Shown: positions 1 through 9,048, counted from the first letter of the stretch. The stretch is DNA of 64,000 bases from Extensimonas sp963708545 (GCA_963708545.1 CAVPUD010000082.1:1-64000), one strand, 5' to 3'. The notes: a model not told the origin generated them from the sequence alone. Translations and numbers: made by a program.

Positions 1-290
1 GCGGCGACGGCCTCGGCATCAACCTTGAACGTGCCTTTTTCGATCGCGCTGCGCACGGCCTTGACTTTGCTGGTGTCGATGTCTGCCGCGCTGCGCATGC
101 CGGCCCCGAGCGCCTGCGCCGCCAGCGACGAGACGGTGACGCTGCTCGCCGCGGCAGCGGGTGCACTGGTGGCTTGGGTGCTGGCGCGCTGGGCGTCTTC
201 AGCGGCGGCGGCAGGGCTCCTGGCCTGCTTTGCAGCAGGGCCCGTCTGCGTTGATACGCCTGGGAGTTCGGGGGGGGTGCCAATTTTCAT
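1..290 (-). CDS. flgM: Anti-sigma28 factor FlgM, 3' end outside the window
   Basis: FlgM binds and holds back the flagellar sigma factor FliA until the hook is complete, then leaves through the export channel. The visible protein starts MKIGTPPELPG, has a long Ala/Ser/Thr-rich disordered stretch (about residues 15-55) and then the conserved helix region with VSSLAAQALGAGMRSAADIDTSKVKA in pieces, ending in the AIEKGTFKVDAEAVA motif characteristic of FlgM. The last residues lie beyond base 1. A sigma28-type promoter sits about 60 bases upstream. It follows flgA on the same strand, the usual flgA-flgM order of beta- and gamma-proteobacteria. The longer open frame on the other strand here is a shadow. 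Confidence 0.9.
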   Translation of the reverse strand, partial: MKIGTPPELPGVSTQTGPAAKQARSPAAAAEDAQRASTQATSAPAAAASSVTVSSLAAQALGAGMRSAADIDTSKVKAVRSAIEKGTFKVDAEAVA

Positions 291-350
291 CGTCTTCTCC
301 GCCGCCTGTCGTGTCCCGCTTGGAAACGAGGTGAAGGCATGTTGCCCGCT

Positions 351-377
351 TTTTCGACCATTTGGGGTAAGACTTTA
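351..377 (-). promoter_or_regulatory. Sigma28 (FliA) promoter of flgM
   Basis: Read on the minus strand this is TAAAGTCT, an 11-base spacer, then GTCGAAAA. The FliA consensus is TAAAGTTT, 11 bases, GCCGATAA, so the first box matches 7 of 8, the second 6 of 8, and the spacing is exact. It lies about 60 bases before the flgM start and past the flgA stop, so flgM can be transcribed separately from flgA, as known for class III expression of flgM. Confidence 0.75.
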
Positions 378-396
378 GCGTTTTTCGCGTGCAGGG

Positions 397-1167
397 CTAT
401 AAGGCCAGCTCCACCGCGCCCGCGCCATTGACCACACCCGAGACGATACGCCCATTGGCCATGCGCACGCGCACCGTCTGGCCGGCGCCGCCCGCGCTCA
501 AGGCCTGCCCGTCGGCTGTCACGGCATAACCCGGCCCCTGCGCCAGCACCTTGACCTGCGCGCCGGCGCCGAACAGCTCGGGCGGGCGCACCATGGTTTG
601 GCGCAGCGTCTGCCCGGCCATGAGCGTGCGCGCCGCCGTCTGGCCCACCCACAGTTCGGGCTTGGCTAGCACGGTGGCCGGCTCCGCGGCCCAATCGACC
701 TCGGCCTCGACGGCGTCTTCGGCCCTGAGCACCGCGCCGTTCGGGATGTTGCTGCGCAGCACCCAGGCCGGGCCGAAGGCCCTCACGGTGACGGGCAAAA
801 ACACATTCCATGCGACGCGCCTCTGCACGCAGCGCAGCCCCAGGCGTGTGCGCCCCCACAGGCGGCTGCCCGGCGGCAGGTAGGGCTCGACGCGCGCACA
901 GGGCGCGAGCTGCAGGCGCGGGTCGAGCGCGCCCACTTCGACCTGCATGCGTAGCGGCAGCGGCTGCGCGCCCGCAGGCTCGCTGGCCAGCGCCTCTTGC
1001 AAAAAGCGCTCGCCGAGCGTGCCAAGGCGCGCGCCGTCGCCAGCGTCAGCGCCGCTGGTTTGCGCAAGCGCCGCAGCGCAGCCCCAAACCAGGGCCAGCG
1101 GCGCTGCCATGCGCAGCGCTTTGCAAACCAACATGAAAAAGGCATTTACCGTAGATATCGCCTGCAT
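397..1167 (-). CDS. flgA: Flagellar P-ring assembly chaperone FlgA
   Basis: FlgA is a periplasmic chaperone that helps FlgI polymerise into the P ring around the rod. The 256-residue product has an N-terminal signal segment (a hydrophobic run around residues 10-36 ending in AALAQ), then the SAF/ChapFlgA domain in the C-terminal half, with the recognisable stretches VLRAEDAVEAEVDW, AARTLMAGQTLR and VRVRMANGRIVSGVV. It is slightly longer than the enteric protein (about 219 residues). A good ribosome site (CAGGAG) precedes the ATG at 1167. It runs opposite to flgB and is followed by flgM. Its client flgI is not in the window, which is odd given that the neighbouring operon stops at flgH. Confidence 0.93.
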   Translation of the reverse strand: MQAISTVNAFFMLVCKALRMAAPLALVWGCAAALAQTSGADAGDGARLGTLGERFLQEALASEPAGAQPLPLRMQVEVGALDPRLQLAPCARVEPYLPPGSRLWGRTRLGLRCVQRRVAWNVFLPVTVRAFGPAWVLRSNIPNGAVLRAEDAVEAEVDWAAEPATVLAKPELWVGQTAARTLMAGQTLRQTMVRPPELFGAGAQVKVLAQGPGYAVTADGQALSAGGAGQTVRVRMANGRIVSGVVNGAGAVELAL

Positions 1168-1188
1168 GAGTAACTCCTGAAAGGTGAG

Positions 1189-1218
1189 CTATAGGTGTGG
1201 TTTTCGCGCTGTTTGCAA
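1189..1218 (-). promoter_or_regulatory. Possible vegetative promoter of flgA
   Basis: On the minus strand TTGCAA (1213-1218), an 18-base spacer and CTATAG (1189-1194) form a weak sigma70-like pair just before the flgA ribosome site. No FlhDC site was identified. This is a pattern match only. Confidence 0.3.
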
Positions 1219-1357
1219 GGCGGACACCAAGCCCATTTCACCTGCCCTACTGTAGGCGCCGCGCCAGTCGCCCATGCCGGGAATTGCGCGCCGATTCGGC
1301 CGGTTTTCGGGCTTTAGGAAAAAACCGCGCTTCCCATAATCGATGCCACGCCGCAGC

Positions 1358-1526
1358 CTAGGAGCCTGTCGGACTTTGGGCGTCGAAAGCGAGAATGCGC
1401 CCCGGCGAGGCCAGTTTTTGCCGGATTCGCAGCCCCATAGTGGTGCTATGGGGCAAGAAGACGGTAAAAAATGGGCCGCTGCGGCGCATTCGCAGCCGAC
1501 GATTCCAAAGTCCGACAGGCTCCTAG
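1358..1526. mobile_element. 161-bp palindromic miniature element flanked by CTAG
   Basis: The core (1362-1522) has perfect 18-bp inverted ends GAGCCTGTCGGACTTTGG (1362-1379) and its reverse complement (1505-1522). Both ends are bounded by CTAG, which looks like a 4-bp target duplication although CTAG is itself a palindrome. In the centre GCCCCATAG and CTATGGGGC (1432-1454) form a 9-bp stem around a 5-base loop, and GAATGCGCC pairs with GGCGCATTC further out, so the whole element can fold as one long hairpin. It encodes no protein. It fills most of the 401-base gap between flgA and flgB and ends 42 bases before the flgB start. The rest of the gap holds only the weak flgA promoter and a possible TTTAGG-16-CATAAT pair at 1313-1340. 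Confidence 0.8.
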
Positions 1527-1568
1527 CCTGCCCCGTACCTTCATCCCAAGCAAAGACGCGAGGCCCAG

Positions 1569-2033
1569 ATGCTCAACAAGATGACCCAGTCGCTGGACTT
1601 CCAAGGCCAGGCGCTCTTGTTGCGCGCCGAGCGCCAGCGCGTGCTGGCCAGCAACATCGCCAACGCTGACACGCCCGGCTACACGGCGCGTGACTTTCCT
1701 TTTGCCGACGCGCTGCGCGCGGCCAGCGGCAGCGGCGGTGCAGGCGCCGCCGTGCGGCTGGCAACAGCAAATTCCAGCAGCACTGCCGATGCAGGCATCA
1801 GCGACGCGCGCCACATCCCGCTGCCCACGGTGCAAGTCGGCGGCCTGGGCTCCGGCGTGGTGGGTGAAAAGCTCGGCTACGCCGTACAGACCGAGCCCAG
1901 CCTGGACAACAACAGCGTCGATCTGGACCGCGAGCGTGCGAACTTCGTGGACAACGCCGTGCGCTACGAGGCCACGCTGCGTTTCATCAATGGCCAGGCC
2001 AAGACCATGCTCAGCGCCATCCAGGGGCAGTGA
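1569..2033 (+). CDS. flgB: Flagellar proximal rod protein FlgB
   Basis: FlgB is one of the proximal rod subunits assembled in the periplasm between the MS ring and the distal rod. The 154-residue product has the flagellar rod N-terminal motif (ASNIANADTPGYTARDFPF, about residues 30-48) and the C-terminal heptad region DLDRERANFVDNAVRYEATLRFINGQ split across the last 50 residues. In between is a Gly/Ala/Ser-rich loop. It opens the flgBCDEFGH run and lies only 42 bases after a miniature repeat element, so its own promoter must be inside or upstream of that element. Confidence 0.95.
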   Translation: MLNKMTQSLDFQGQALLLRAERQRVLASNIANADTPGYTARDFPFADALRAASGSGGAGAAVRLATANSSSTADAGISDARHIPLPTVQVGGLGSGVVGEKLGYAVQTEPSLDNNSVDLDRERANFVDNAVRYEATLRFINGQAKTMLSAIQGQ

Positions 2034-2079
2034 CGCCAGAAAACGCGCTGCCGCAGCAAAAGAGCAAAGGAGCAAGACC

Positions 2080-2484
2080 ATGTCCATGTTTTCGATCTTC
2101 AACATCTCGGGCAGCGCGGTGAGCGCGCAGGCGCAGCGCCTCAACGTGGTGGCGAGCAACCTGGCCAACGTCGATGCCGTCGCCGGCCCCGACGGCCAGG
2201 CGTACAAGGCGCGCCAGGTGGTGTTCCAGACCACGCCCATGGGAGCGGACGGCACCGCCGGCGTGCGCGTGAGCGCCGTCAATGAAGACAACACCCCGGG
2301 CCGGCGCGTGCACGAGCCGAGCAACCCCATGGCCGACGCGCAGGGCTACGTGACCTATGCAAACGTGAACGCGGTGGAGGAGATGGTGAACATGATCTCG
2401 GCCTCGCGCTCGTACCAAAACAACGTCGAAGTCATGAACACGGCCAAGTCGCTGCTGCTCAAAACCCTGCAAATCGGGCAGTAA
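2080..2484 (+). CDS. flgC: Flagellar proximal rod protein FlgC
   Basis: FlgC is a second proximal rod subunit. The start at 2080 is chosen because AAAGGAG lies 8-14 bases upstream and the product then begins MSMFSIFNISGSAVSAQAQR, exactly like known FlgC proteins; the open frame further upstream is an overlap with flgB in another frame. The 134-residue length equals the enteric protein. Family motifs are NVVASNLANVDAVAGPDGQ near the N terminus and the C-terminal EEMVNMISASRSYQNNVEV helix. It follows flgB by 46 bases. Confidence 0.95.
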   Translation: MSMFSIFNISGSAVSAQAQRLNVVASNLANVDAVAGPDGQAYKARQVVFQTTPMGADGTAGVRVSAVNEDNTPGRRVHEPSNPMADAQGYVTYANVNAVEEMVNMISASRSYQNNVEVMNTAKSLLLKTLQIGQ

Positions 2485-2516
2485 ACCCATCCCACCGCTA
2501 CACAGGAACCCTCGCC

Positions 2517-3185
2517 ATGAGCACCATCAGCCCCGTCGGGCAGACGACTTCATCGAGTAGCGCCGCCGCAGCCAGCGCTGCGGCCAACGCGGCCGCCGAC
2601 CCTGCTGCCGCGCAGGACCGCTTCCTCAAACTGCTCGTGGCCCAGCTCAACAACCAGGACCCGATGAACCCGCTGGACAACGCGCAGATGACCTCGCAGA
2701 TCGCGCAGATCAACACCGTCACCGGCATCCAGCAGCTCAACGACACGGTGAACAAGCTCGCGGGCCAGCTCGCGGTGCAGCAGCTCGTGCAGGGCAGCAG
2801 CCTGGTTGGGCACCGGGTGCTGGTCGAGGGCGACACGCTGGCCGTCGATGCGCAAAGCGGCCAGGCCAGCGGGGGCTTCGACCTCGCGGCCTCGGCGGCG
2901 AGCGTCACGGTGCAGATACTGGACGCGAGCGGCAAGCAGATCGGCTCGGTGGACATGGGCGCACTGCCCGCGGGCCGCCACGGCTTCGCCTGGGACGCAT
3001 CGGGCTACCAGGGCAGCAGCGCGCCGCATTTCCAGGTGGTGGCAAGCAACGGCGCCACGGCGGTGAGCGCCACGGCCCTCACCGCGCAGCAGGTCAGCGC
3101 AGTAAGCATCTCGAGCGGCGCACTGCAGTTGCAGCTGAGCGACGGCAGCAGCGTCGCGCAAAGCGCCGTCAAAGCCGTCCAGTGA
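2517..3185 (+). CDS. flgD: Hook cap / hook assembly scaffold FlgD
   Basis: FlgD caps the growing hook and lets FlgE subunits add beneath it; it is lost when the hook is complete. The 222-residue product has a Ser/Ala-rich N-terminal export region, the conserved DRFLKLLVAQLNNQDPMNPLDN segment (about residues 35-60), and a C-terminal Ig-like and FlgD tudor-type region with LDASGKQIGSVDMG and AGRHGFAWDASGYQG. A ribosome site (AGGAA) precedes the ATG. It lies between flgC and flgE in one operon. Confidence 0.95.
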   Translation: MSTISPVGQTTSSSSAAAASAAANAAADPAAAQDRFLKLLVAQLNNQDPMNPLDNAQMTSQIAQINTVTGIQQLNDTVNKLAGQLAVQQLVQGSSLVGHRVLVEGDTLAVDAQSGQASGGFDLAASAASVTVQILDASGKQIGSVDMGALPAGRHGFAWDASGYQGSSAPHFQVVASNGATAVSATALTAQQVSAVSISSGALQLQLSDGSSVAQSAVKAVQ

Positions 3186-3216
3186 TTTTCAGATACTTCT
3201 TTTTCAGGAGCGCACC

Positions 3217-4815
3217 ATGGCTTTCCAACAAGGGCTTTCAGGCTTGAACGCTGCCAGCAAGGGTCTGGACGTGATCGGCAACAACATCGCGAACGCAAAC
3301 ACCACGGGTTTCAAATCCTCACGCGCCGAATTCGCCGACATGGTGGCTTCGGCCATGGGTGTGGCGGGCGGGTCTGATGCTGGCATCGGGGTGCAGGTGG
3401 CGGACATTGCCCAGCAATTCACGCGCGGCAACATCAGCACCACGGGCAACAACCTCGACGTGGCCATAGACGGCGGCGGATTTTTCAAACTGCAGCAAGC
3501 GGACGGCAGCATGGCGTACACGCGCGCGGGCAATTTCCAACTCGACAAAACGGGCAACCTGGTGACCAACAACAGCGCCAAGGTGCTGGGCTACGTCGTC
3601 GATCCGACCACGGGCAAGCCGGTCAGCGGCGCGGACCCGGTGCCGCTAGTGTTTCCAACGTCTGCGCCGATCGCGGCCAAGCAGACCGCAGTGATCAACG
3701 CATCGTTCAACCTTGACGCAAGGGTACCCGATGCCGCTGGGAATCCGGGGGCTACACCACCGATACCAGCGAGTCCGCGTACCACCTACAGTACATCGAT
3801 CAATACGTACGACAGCCAAGGGGTGGCCACGCCCGTGAACCTTTATTTTGAAAAAAATGGCGCCAACACCTGGGATGTCTATGACAAACTCAACGACCTG
3901 ACGACCACGCCGCCGACAGTGCCTCCCGCCGTAGGGCGCATGATTGCCGACCAGAATGGAAAAATCGTTGCGACGTTAGAGCCCGTCGCGAGTTCCATCC
4001 TCAACGCCGATGCGACCAAGACACAAGTTGACGACTTTCCTAAGGAATTTACCTACAAGTTCTATGGGCCCGATGTGAATGGCATCTATGCCATACGAGA
4101 GGCCAGACTTACTTTTGCAAGTGCCACGGACGCATGGGACTTCACTTATTCCGATACGCCTACTAACTCACTCGTGGCATCGGCGCGGCTCAAAAGCGAC
4201 CTCATTAGTTATGCGACGGGAACGCCAGCTACAGGCGGCACCTTGATCCCCGCGACTTTAACCACGGCCCCCGCCGCAGCCAAGCAATCCTATGAACTCG
4301 GGTTGATGGTGAATCCGAGTCCGGCCAACCCCAATAGTCCGCCAGCCACCGGAAGCAATCCTGCGCCGGCGCCGTTTGCCGTGACGCTCAATTTGGATCA
4401 GGTGACCCAGTACGGCAGCAAATTTGCCGTCTCCACGCTGAGCCAGGACGGCTATGCCTCGGGCGAGCTGACCAGCGTGAACATCGAAGACAGCGGCATG
4501 GTCATGGCCACGTACTCGAATGGCGTGACGCGGGCCGAGGCGCAGCTCGCGCTTGCCAACTTCCGCAATCCGCAGGGGCTGCGCCCCATCGGCGGCAACA
4601 ACTGGGTGGAGACGTTCGAATCCGGTGCCCCGGTCGTGGGCACGCCCGGCACGGGCAGTTTGGGGGCACTGCGCTCCGGCGCACTCGAAGATTCCAACGT
4701 TGACCTCACGGCCGAACTCGTCAACCTGATGACCGCGCAGCGCTACTACCAGGCGAACGCGCAGACCATCAAGACGCAGGATCAGGTGATGTCCACGCTG
4801 GTCAACCTGCGTTGA
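3217..4815 (+). CDS. flgE: Flagellar hook protein FlgE
   Basis: FlgE polymerises into the hook, the universal joint between rod and filament. The 532-residue product begins with the flg_bb_rod motif (NAASKGLDVIGNNIANANT) and ends with the DVNLTAEL and MTAQRYYQANAQTIK helices that pack in the hook core. It is about 130 residues longer than enteric FlgE, the excess lying in the exposed D2/D3 region (residues about 150-390). That central stretch (3640-4350) is visibly richer in A and T and uses more A/T-ending codons than the flanks, as expected for a fast-evolving surface domain. A ribosome site (CAGGAG) precedes the start. Confidence 0.95.
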   Translation: MAFQQGLSGLNAASKGLDVIGNNIANANTTGFKSSRAEFADMVASAMGVAGGSDAGIGVQVADIAQQFTRGNISTTGNNLDVAIDGGGFFKLQQADGSMAYTRAGNFQLDKTGNLVTNNSAKVLGYVVDPTTGKPVSGADPVPLVFPTSAPIAAKQTAVINASFNLDARVPDAAGNPGATPPIPASPRTTYSTSINTYDSQGVATPVNLYFEKNGANTWDVYDKLNDLTTTPPTVPPAVGRMIADQNGKIVATLEPVASSILNADATKTQVDDFPKEFTYKFYGPDVNGIYAIREARLTFASATDAWDFTYSDTPTNSLVASARLKSDLISYATGTPATGGTLIPATLTTAPAAAKQSYELGLMVNPSPANPNSPPATGSNPAPAPFAVTLNLDQVTQYGSKFAVSTLSQDGYASGELTSVNIEDSGMVMATYSNGVTRAEAQLALANFRNPQGLRPIGGNNWVETFESGAPVVGTPGTGSLGALRSGALEDSNVDLTAELVNLMTAQRYYQANAQTIKTQDQVMSTLVNLR

Positions 4816-4850
4816 TGGGCGCTGCTCTTTTTTGATACCGAGGGATTGCC

Positions 4851-5591
4851 ATGGACCGCATCATCTACACCGCGATGACGGGCGCGAGCGCAGCGTCGCA
4901 GCGCCAGGCGGTGCTTGCGAACAACCTGGCCAACGCTTCGACCAACGGTTTTCGTGCCGAGATGTCGGCCTTCCGCGCGGTGCCACTGCGCGGCGACGGG
5001 GCGAGCACGCGCGTGTTTGCGCTCGAAGCGACGGCCGGCCATGTCGATACGGTCGGCCCGGCGCAGCAGACCGGGCGCAACCTCGACGTGATGGCCATGG
5101 GCCAAGCCTGGTTTGCCGTGCAGGGGCTCGACGGCACCGAGGCCTACACGCGCGCCGGCCGCCTCGAAGTTTCCACCGACGGCCAGCTCGTCAACAGCAT
5201 GGGACAGCCGATGTTGTCCGATCAGGGCGCGCCCATAGACGTGCCGCAGGGCGCCGAGGTCACACTGGGCGATGACGGCACCGTCACGGCGCGCATCCCT
5301 GGGCAGCAACCCACGACGGTGGGGCGCCTGAAACTCGCCACGCCTACGCCGGACGATCCACTCAAGCGCGGTGACGACGGGCTTTTTCGTACCGTTTCGG
5401 GCGACCCTTTGCCCGCAGACCCTACGGCCAAGCTGCAAAGCGGCGTGCTCGAAGGCTCGAACGTGAACTCGGTGCAGGCCATGGTGGACATGATCACCGC
5501 GGCGCGCCAGTTCGAACAACAGATGCAATTGCTGCAGACCGCGCAGTCCGACGACAAGGCCGCGAGCCAGTTGCTCAACATCAACGCCTGA
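4851..5591 (+). CDS. flgF: Flagellar proximal rod protein FlgF
   Basis: FlgF is a proximal rod subunit that joins to the distal rod protein FlgG. The 246-residue product starts MDRIIYTAMTGASAASQRQ and carries the rod N-terminal motif NNLANASTNGFRAEM, the central QAWFAVQGLDGTEAYTRAGR segment shared with FlgG and FlgE, and the C-terminal NSVQAMVDMITAARQFEQQM helix. Length is close to the enteric protein (251). It is 35 bases after flgE and 51 before flgG. Long open frames on the opposite strand are shadows. Confidence 0.95.
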   Translation: MDRIIYTAMTGASAASQRQAVLANNLANASTNGFRAEMSAFRAVPLRGDGASTRVFALEATAGHVDTVGPAQQTGRNLDVMAMGQAWFAVQGLDGTEAYTRAGRLEVSTDGQLVNSMGQPMLSDQGAPIDVPQGAEVTLGDDGTVTARIPGQQPTTVGRLKLATPTPDDPLKRGDDGLFRTVSGDPLPADPTAKLQSGVLEGSNVNSVQAMVDMITAARQFEQQMQLLQTAQSDDKAASQLLNINA

Positions 5592-5642
5592 ACCCCCTAC
5601 TTGCAACGCAGCCTCTGAGCCGCACCGACCGAGGAAATCGCC

Positions 5643-6425
5643 ATGATGAATTCGCTGTGGATCGCCAAGACTGGCATGTCCGCCCAGCAGACGCAGCTGG
5701 ACGTGATCTCGCACAACCTGGCCAACGTCTCGACCACGGGCTACAAGCGCAACAGCGCCCAGTTCGCCGATTTGATCTACCAGAACCTGCGCCAGGTCGG
5801 CGCCAACACCGACGAGCAAAACCAGCTGCCCACGGGCCTGCACTTGGGCCTGGGCGTGCGTACCGTGGCCACGAGCCGCAACTTCACGCAAGGCACCTTG
5901 CAGCAGACGCAGAACAGCCTCGACGTGGCCATCAATGGCAATGGCTTTTTTCAGGTGACCATGCCCGACGGCACGCAGGCCTATACGCGCGAGGGGTCGT
6001 TCCAGCTCGACGGCGCGGGCCGCCTCGTGACGCCCAGCGGTCTGCCCGTGGCCAACGGCATCACCGTGCCGCCCGGCGCCACGAACATCAACATCGCCAC
6101 CGACGGTACGGTTTCGGCGGTGCTCGCGGGCGCGACCGCGCCCTCCACCATAGGCACCCTGGCGATGGTCAACTTCGTCAACCCTGCGGGGCTCGAGCCC
6201 GTGGGCGACAACCTCTACAAAGAGTCGGTCGCCTCGGGAACGCCGCAAGGGGGCACGCCCGGCACGAACGGCCTGGGCACGATCAAGCAGGGTTTTCTGG
6301 AGAACTCCAACGTCAACGTGGTGGAGGAGCTCGTGAACATGATCCAGACGCAGCGCGCTTACGAGATGAACTCCAAGGCGATCCAGACGGCAGACCAGAT
6401 GCTGGCCAAGCTGGGGCAGCTCTGA
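5643..6425 (+). CDS. flgG: Flagellar distal rod protein FlgG
   Basis: FlgG forms the distal rod passing through the P and L rings. The 260-residue product has exactly the enteric length and the characteristic start MMNSLWIAKTGMSAQQTQ, then SHNLANVSTTGYKRN, the GNGFFQVTMPDGTQAYTREG segment and the C-terminal NVVEELVNMIQTQRAYEMN helix. Its TGA stop (6423-6425) is the first half of a TGA duplication that brackets the repeat element immediately downstream. Confidence 0.96.
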   Translation: MMNSLWIAKTGMSAQQTQLDVISHNLANVSTTGYKRNSAQFADLIYQNLRQVGANTDEQNQLPTGLHLGLGVRTVATSRNFTQGTLQQTQNSLDVAINGNGFFQVTMPDGTQAYTREGSFQLDGAGRLVTPSGLPVANGITVPPGATNINIATDGTVSAVLAGATAPSTIGTLAMVNFVNPAGLEPVGDNLYKESVASGTPQGGTPGTNGLGTIKQGFLENSNVNVVEELVNMIQTQRAYEMNSKAIQTADQMLAKLGQL

Positions 6426-6583
6426 GAGGCTGAGCGTTTTCGTCCATGGTCGCCTTGCACACCAAAACACCCCCGCTCGGCGTTGCAAATGCTCGCCATA
6501 GCCCGAGCGATGGCTGCGCTTTGCGCCTCGATCGGTGGCGTTTTGATGCGCCTTTCGGCCGCGGCCGGACAACTCTCAGCCTC
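6426..6583. mobile_element. 158-bp inverted-end repeat, copy A (uninterrupted)
   Basis: The element has 9-bp inverted ends GAGGCTGAG (6426-6434) and CTCAGCCTC (6575-6583), flanked on both sides by TGA (6423-6425, the flgG stop, and 6584-6586). A second copy, close to 90 percent identical by eye, lies after coxM (55969-56215), also starting at the coxM stop codon, but is split by an 83-bp element. Inside are a GCCATAG-type stem (near 6490-6515) and a GGCCGCGGCC palindrome. No protein is encoded. It separates flgG from flgH, so it may affect read-through into flgH. Confidence 0.8.
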
Positions 6584-6627
6584 TGAGGCTGCGCCGTTCG
6601 ACATTCGTACTACGAGGAAGCTCCGCC

Positions 6628-7332
6628 ATGGCCCACCTTTTTGTTTCTGTTTCTGTTTCTGCGCGGCTGCGCCTGCTCGCGTGCGCCGGCGCTGCCGCAC
6701 TCGTGGGCTGCACCAGCCTCATGGAGCCGCCGCCCGTCGATGTGCTGCCGACCAAGCCGCTGCAGCTGCCGCCGGCTGCTGCAGCGCGGCCCGTGAACGG
6801 CAGCCTGTTCAGCACCGCAAGCTATCGGCCACCGTTCGAAGACCGGCGCGCGCGCCTCGTGGGTGACACGGTGACGATCATGATCGTGGAAAACGTCTCG
6901 GCCAAGCAGGAATCCTCGTCCGGCATAGACCGCACGGGCTCGCTCGCGGGCGGCATCAAGACCTTTCCGTTCGTGAGCAGCACGCTGGCCGACAAGTCCA
7001 CCATGGACGTGGGCGCGGAAAACAAGTTCAGCGGCCAGGGCAACACGCAGAGCACCAACACCTTCAGGGGCTCCATCACCGCGACGGTGGTCGAGGTGCT
7101 GCCCAACGGGCACCTCGTGGTCGCGGGCGAAAAGCAGATCGGCGTGAACCACAACGTCGATGTGCTGCGCTTTTCGGGCACGGTGGACCCGCGCAATCTG
7201 CTCGCGGGCAGCGTCGTCAACTCGACGCAGGTCGCAAACGTGCGCATCGAATCGCGCGGACGCGGCGCCCAGGCCGAGGTTCAGGCCATGGGTTGGCTGG
7301 GGCGGTTTTTCAACATGGTGACGCCGTTTTGA
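6628..7332 (+). CDS. flgH: Flagellar L-ring lipoprotein FlgH
   Basis: FlgH forms the L ring in the outer membrane. The 234-residue product has a lipoprotein signal with lipobox LVGC (Cys28), then the conserved FEDRRARLVGDTVTIMIVENVSAKQ and GNTQSTNTFRGSITATVVEVLPNGHLVV regions and the end RGAQAEVQAMGWLGRFFNMVTPF. The signal peptide starts with a Val-Ser repeat (FVSVSVS) caused by tandem GTTTCT hexamers. The start is supported by a GAGG site. flgI, normally next, is absent; the gene is followed within 30 bases by recX on the other strand. Confidence 0.95.
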   Translation: MAHLFVSVSVSARLRLLACAGAAALVGCTSLMEPPPVDVLPTKPLQLPPAAAARPVNGSLFSTASYRPPFEDRRARLVGDTVTIMIVENVSAKQESSSGIDRTGSLAGGIKTFPFVSSTLADKSTMDVGAENKFSGQGNTQSTNTFRGSITATVVEVLPNGHLVVAGEKQIGVNHNVDVLRFSGTVDPRNLLAGSVVNSTQVANVRIESRGRGAQAEVQAMGWLGRFFNMVTPF

Positions 7333-7339
7333 GCCGCGG

Positions 7340-7362
7340 AAATTGGAATCTGACCCCAATTA
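7340..7362. repeat. Short extragenic palindromic repeat at the flgH/recX junction
   Basis: One copy of a motif seen six or more times in the window: AATTGG, then ATCTGACC, then CCAATT. The ends are inverted repeats. The recX stop codon (TTA at 7360-7362 on this strand) lies inside it. Other copies are at 28331-28485, 42911-42957 and 43263-43285. Confidence 0.75.
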
Positions 7363-7815
7363 ATCTTCTGCTTGCTCGGCGGCGCGCAGCACCTTGTGCG
7401 CGATTTCGGTGCTGAAGCCGCGCGCGGCGAGAAAGCGCATTTGCCGCGCGCGCTCTTGCACATCGGCGGGCGGCGTGCCGAAGCGCCGCTGCCACACGGC
7501 CTGGGCACGTGCGAACTCGCTGGCGCGCAGACTGTCGGCAGCGGCGCGCACCAGTTCTGCGTCGAGTCCTTTGTGGCGCAGCTCCTGCAGCACGCGCTGC
7601 GCGCCCAGGCGCGGCGCGCGGCGGCGCAGCAGGGATTCGGCGGCGCGCGCGTCGCTCAGAAAGCCTTGCGCCTCGAGCGCGTGCAGCAGCGCTTCGAGGT
7701 CGTCGTCCGCCTGCACATGCGGCGCGAGCTTGGCAGCGAGTTCGGCGCGCGAGTGTTCGCGCCGGGCCAGCAGGCGCAGTGCGCGGCCTTTGAGCGAAGG
7801 CGCGGCAAAACCCAT
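7360..7815 (-). CDS. recX: RecA regulator RecX
   Basis: RecX binds RecA filaments and limits their extension. The 151-residue product has the RecX three-helix repeats: LKGRALRLLARREHSRAELAAKL, then LEALLHALEAQGFLSDARAAESLL, and a C-terminal AQAVWQRRFGTPPADVQERARQMRFLAARGFSTEIAHKVL region, given here in parts. It is a little shorter than the enteric protein (166). It lies directly downstream of recA on the same strand with a hairpin between them, the arrangement known to keep recX expression below that of recA. Confidence 0.92.
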   Translation of the reverse strand: MGFAAPSLKGRALRLLARREHSRAELAAKLAPHVQADDDLEALLHALEAQGFLSDARAAESLLRRRAPRLGAQRVLQELRHKGLDAELVRAAADSLRASEFARAQAVWQRRFGTPPADVQERARQMRFLAARGFSTEIAHKVLRAAEQAED

Positions 7816-7833
7816 GGAAATACTACGTTAAAT

Positions 7834-7880
7834 ATAGCTGCTAGTGCTTGATGCATAAGCACTAGAGCCACTTTTCATGC
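7834..7880 (-). repeat. Family extragenic repeat forming a hairpin between recA and recX
   Basis: CTAGTGCTT (7841-7849) and AAGCACTAG (7857-7865) form a perfect 9-bp stem with a 7-base loop. Read on the minus strand it belongs to a scattered repeat, roughly GGCTCTAG..CTTAT..AAGC.CTAGCAGCTAT, also seen before coxD and dxs. There is no good T run, so it is more likely an attenuating or mRNA-processing stem than a strong terminator. Confidence 0.55.
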
Positions 7881-7897
7881 TTAGTTTTTGAGGGTGC

Positions 7898-8974
<1,077 letters not shown>

Positions 8975-9048
8975 GAAAAACTCCTTGAAAAAAGCGGGGG
9001 TGAGACGAAAGGGTGAAGCACGCAGGTGCGTGCTGCCCGCGACGAAAA

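Noticed and set aside
287..859. A 190-codon frame overlapping flgA and flgM.
   Set aside because: It is an Arg/Gly/Ala-rich alternative frame of flgA; the true flgM starts at 290.
4782..6572. A 596-codon antisense frame over flgF and flgG.
   Set aside because: Shadow of two well-supported flagellar genes.
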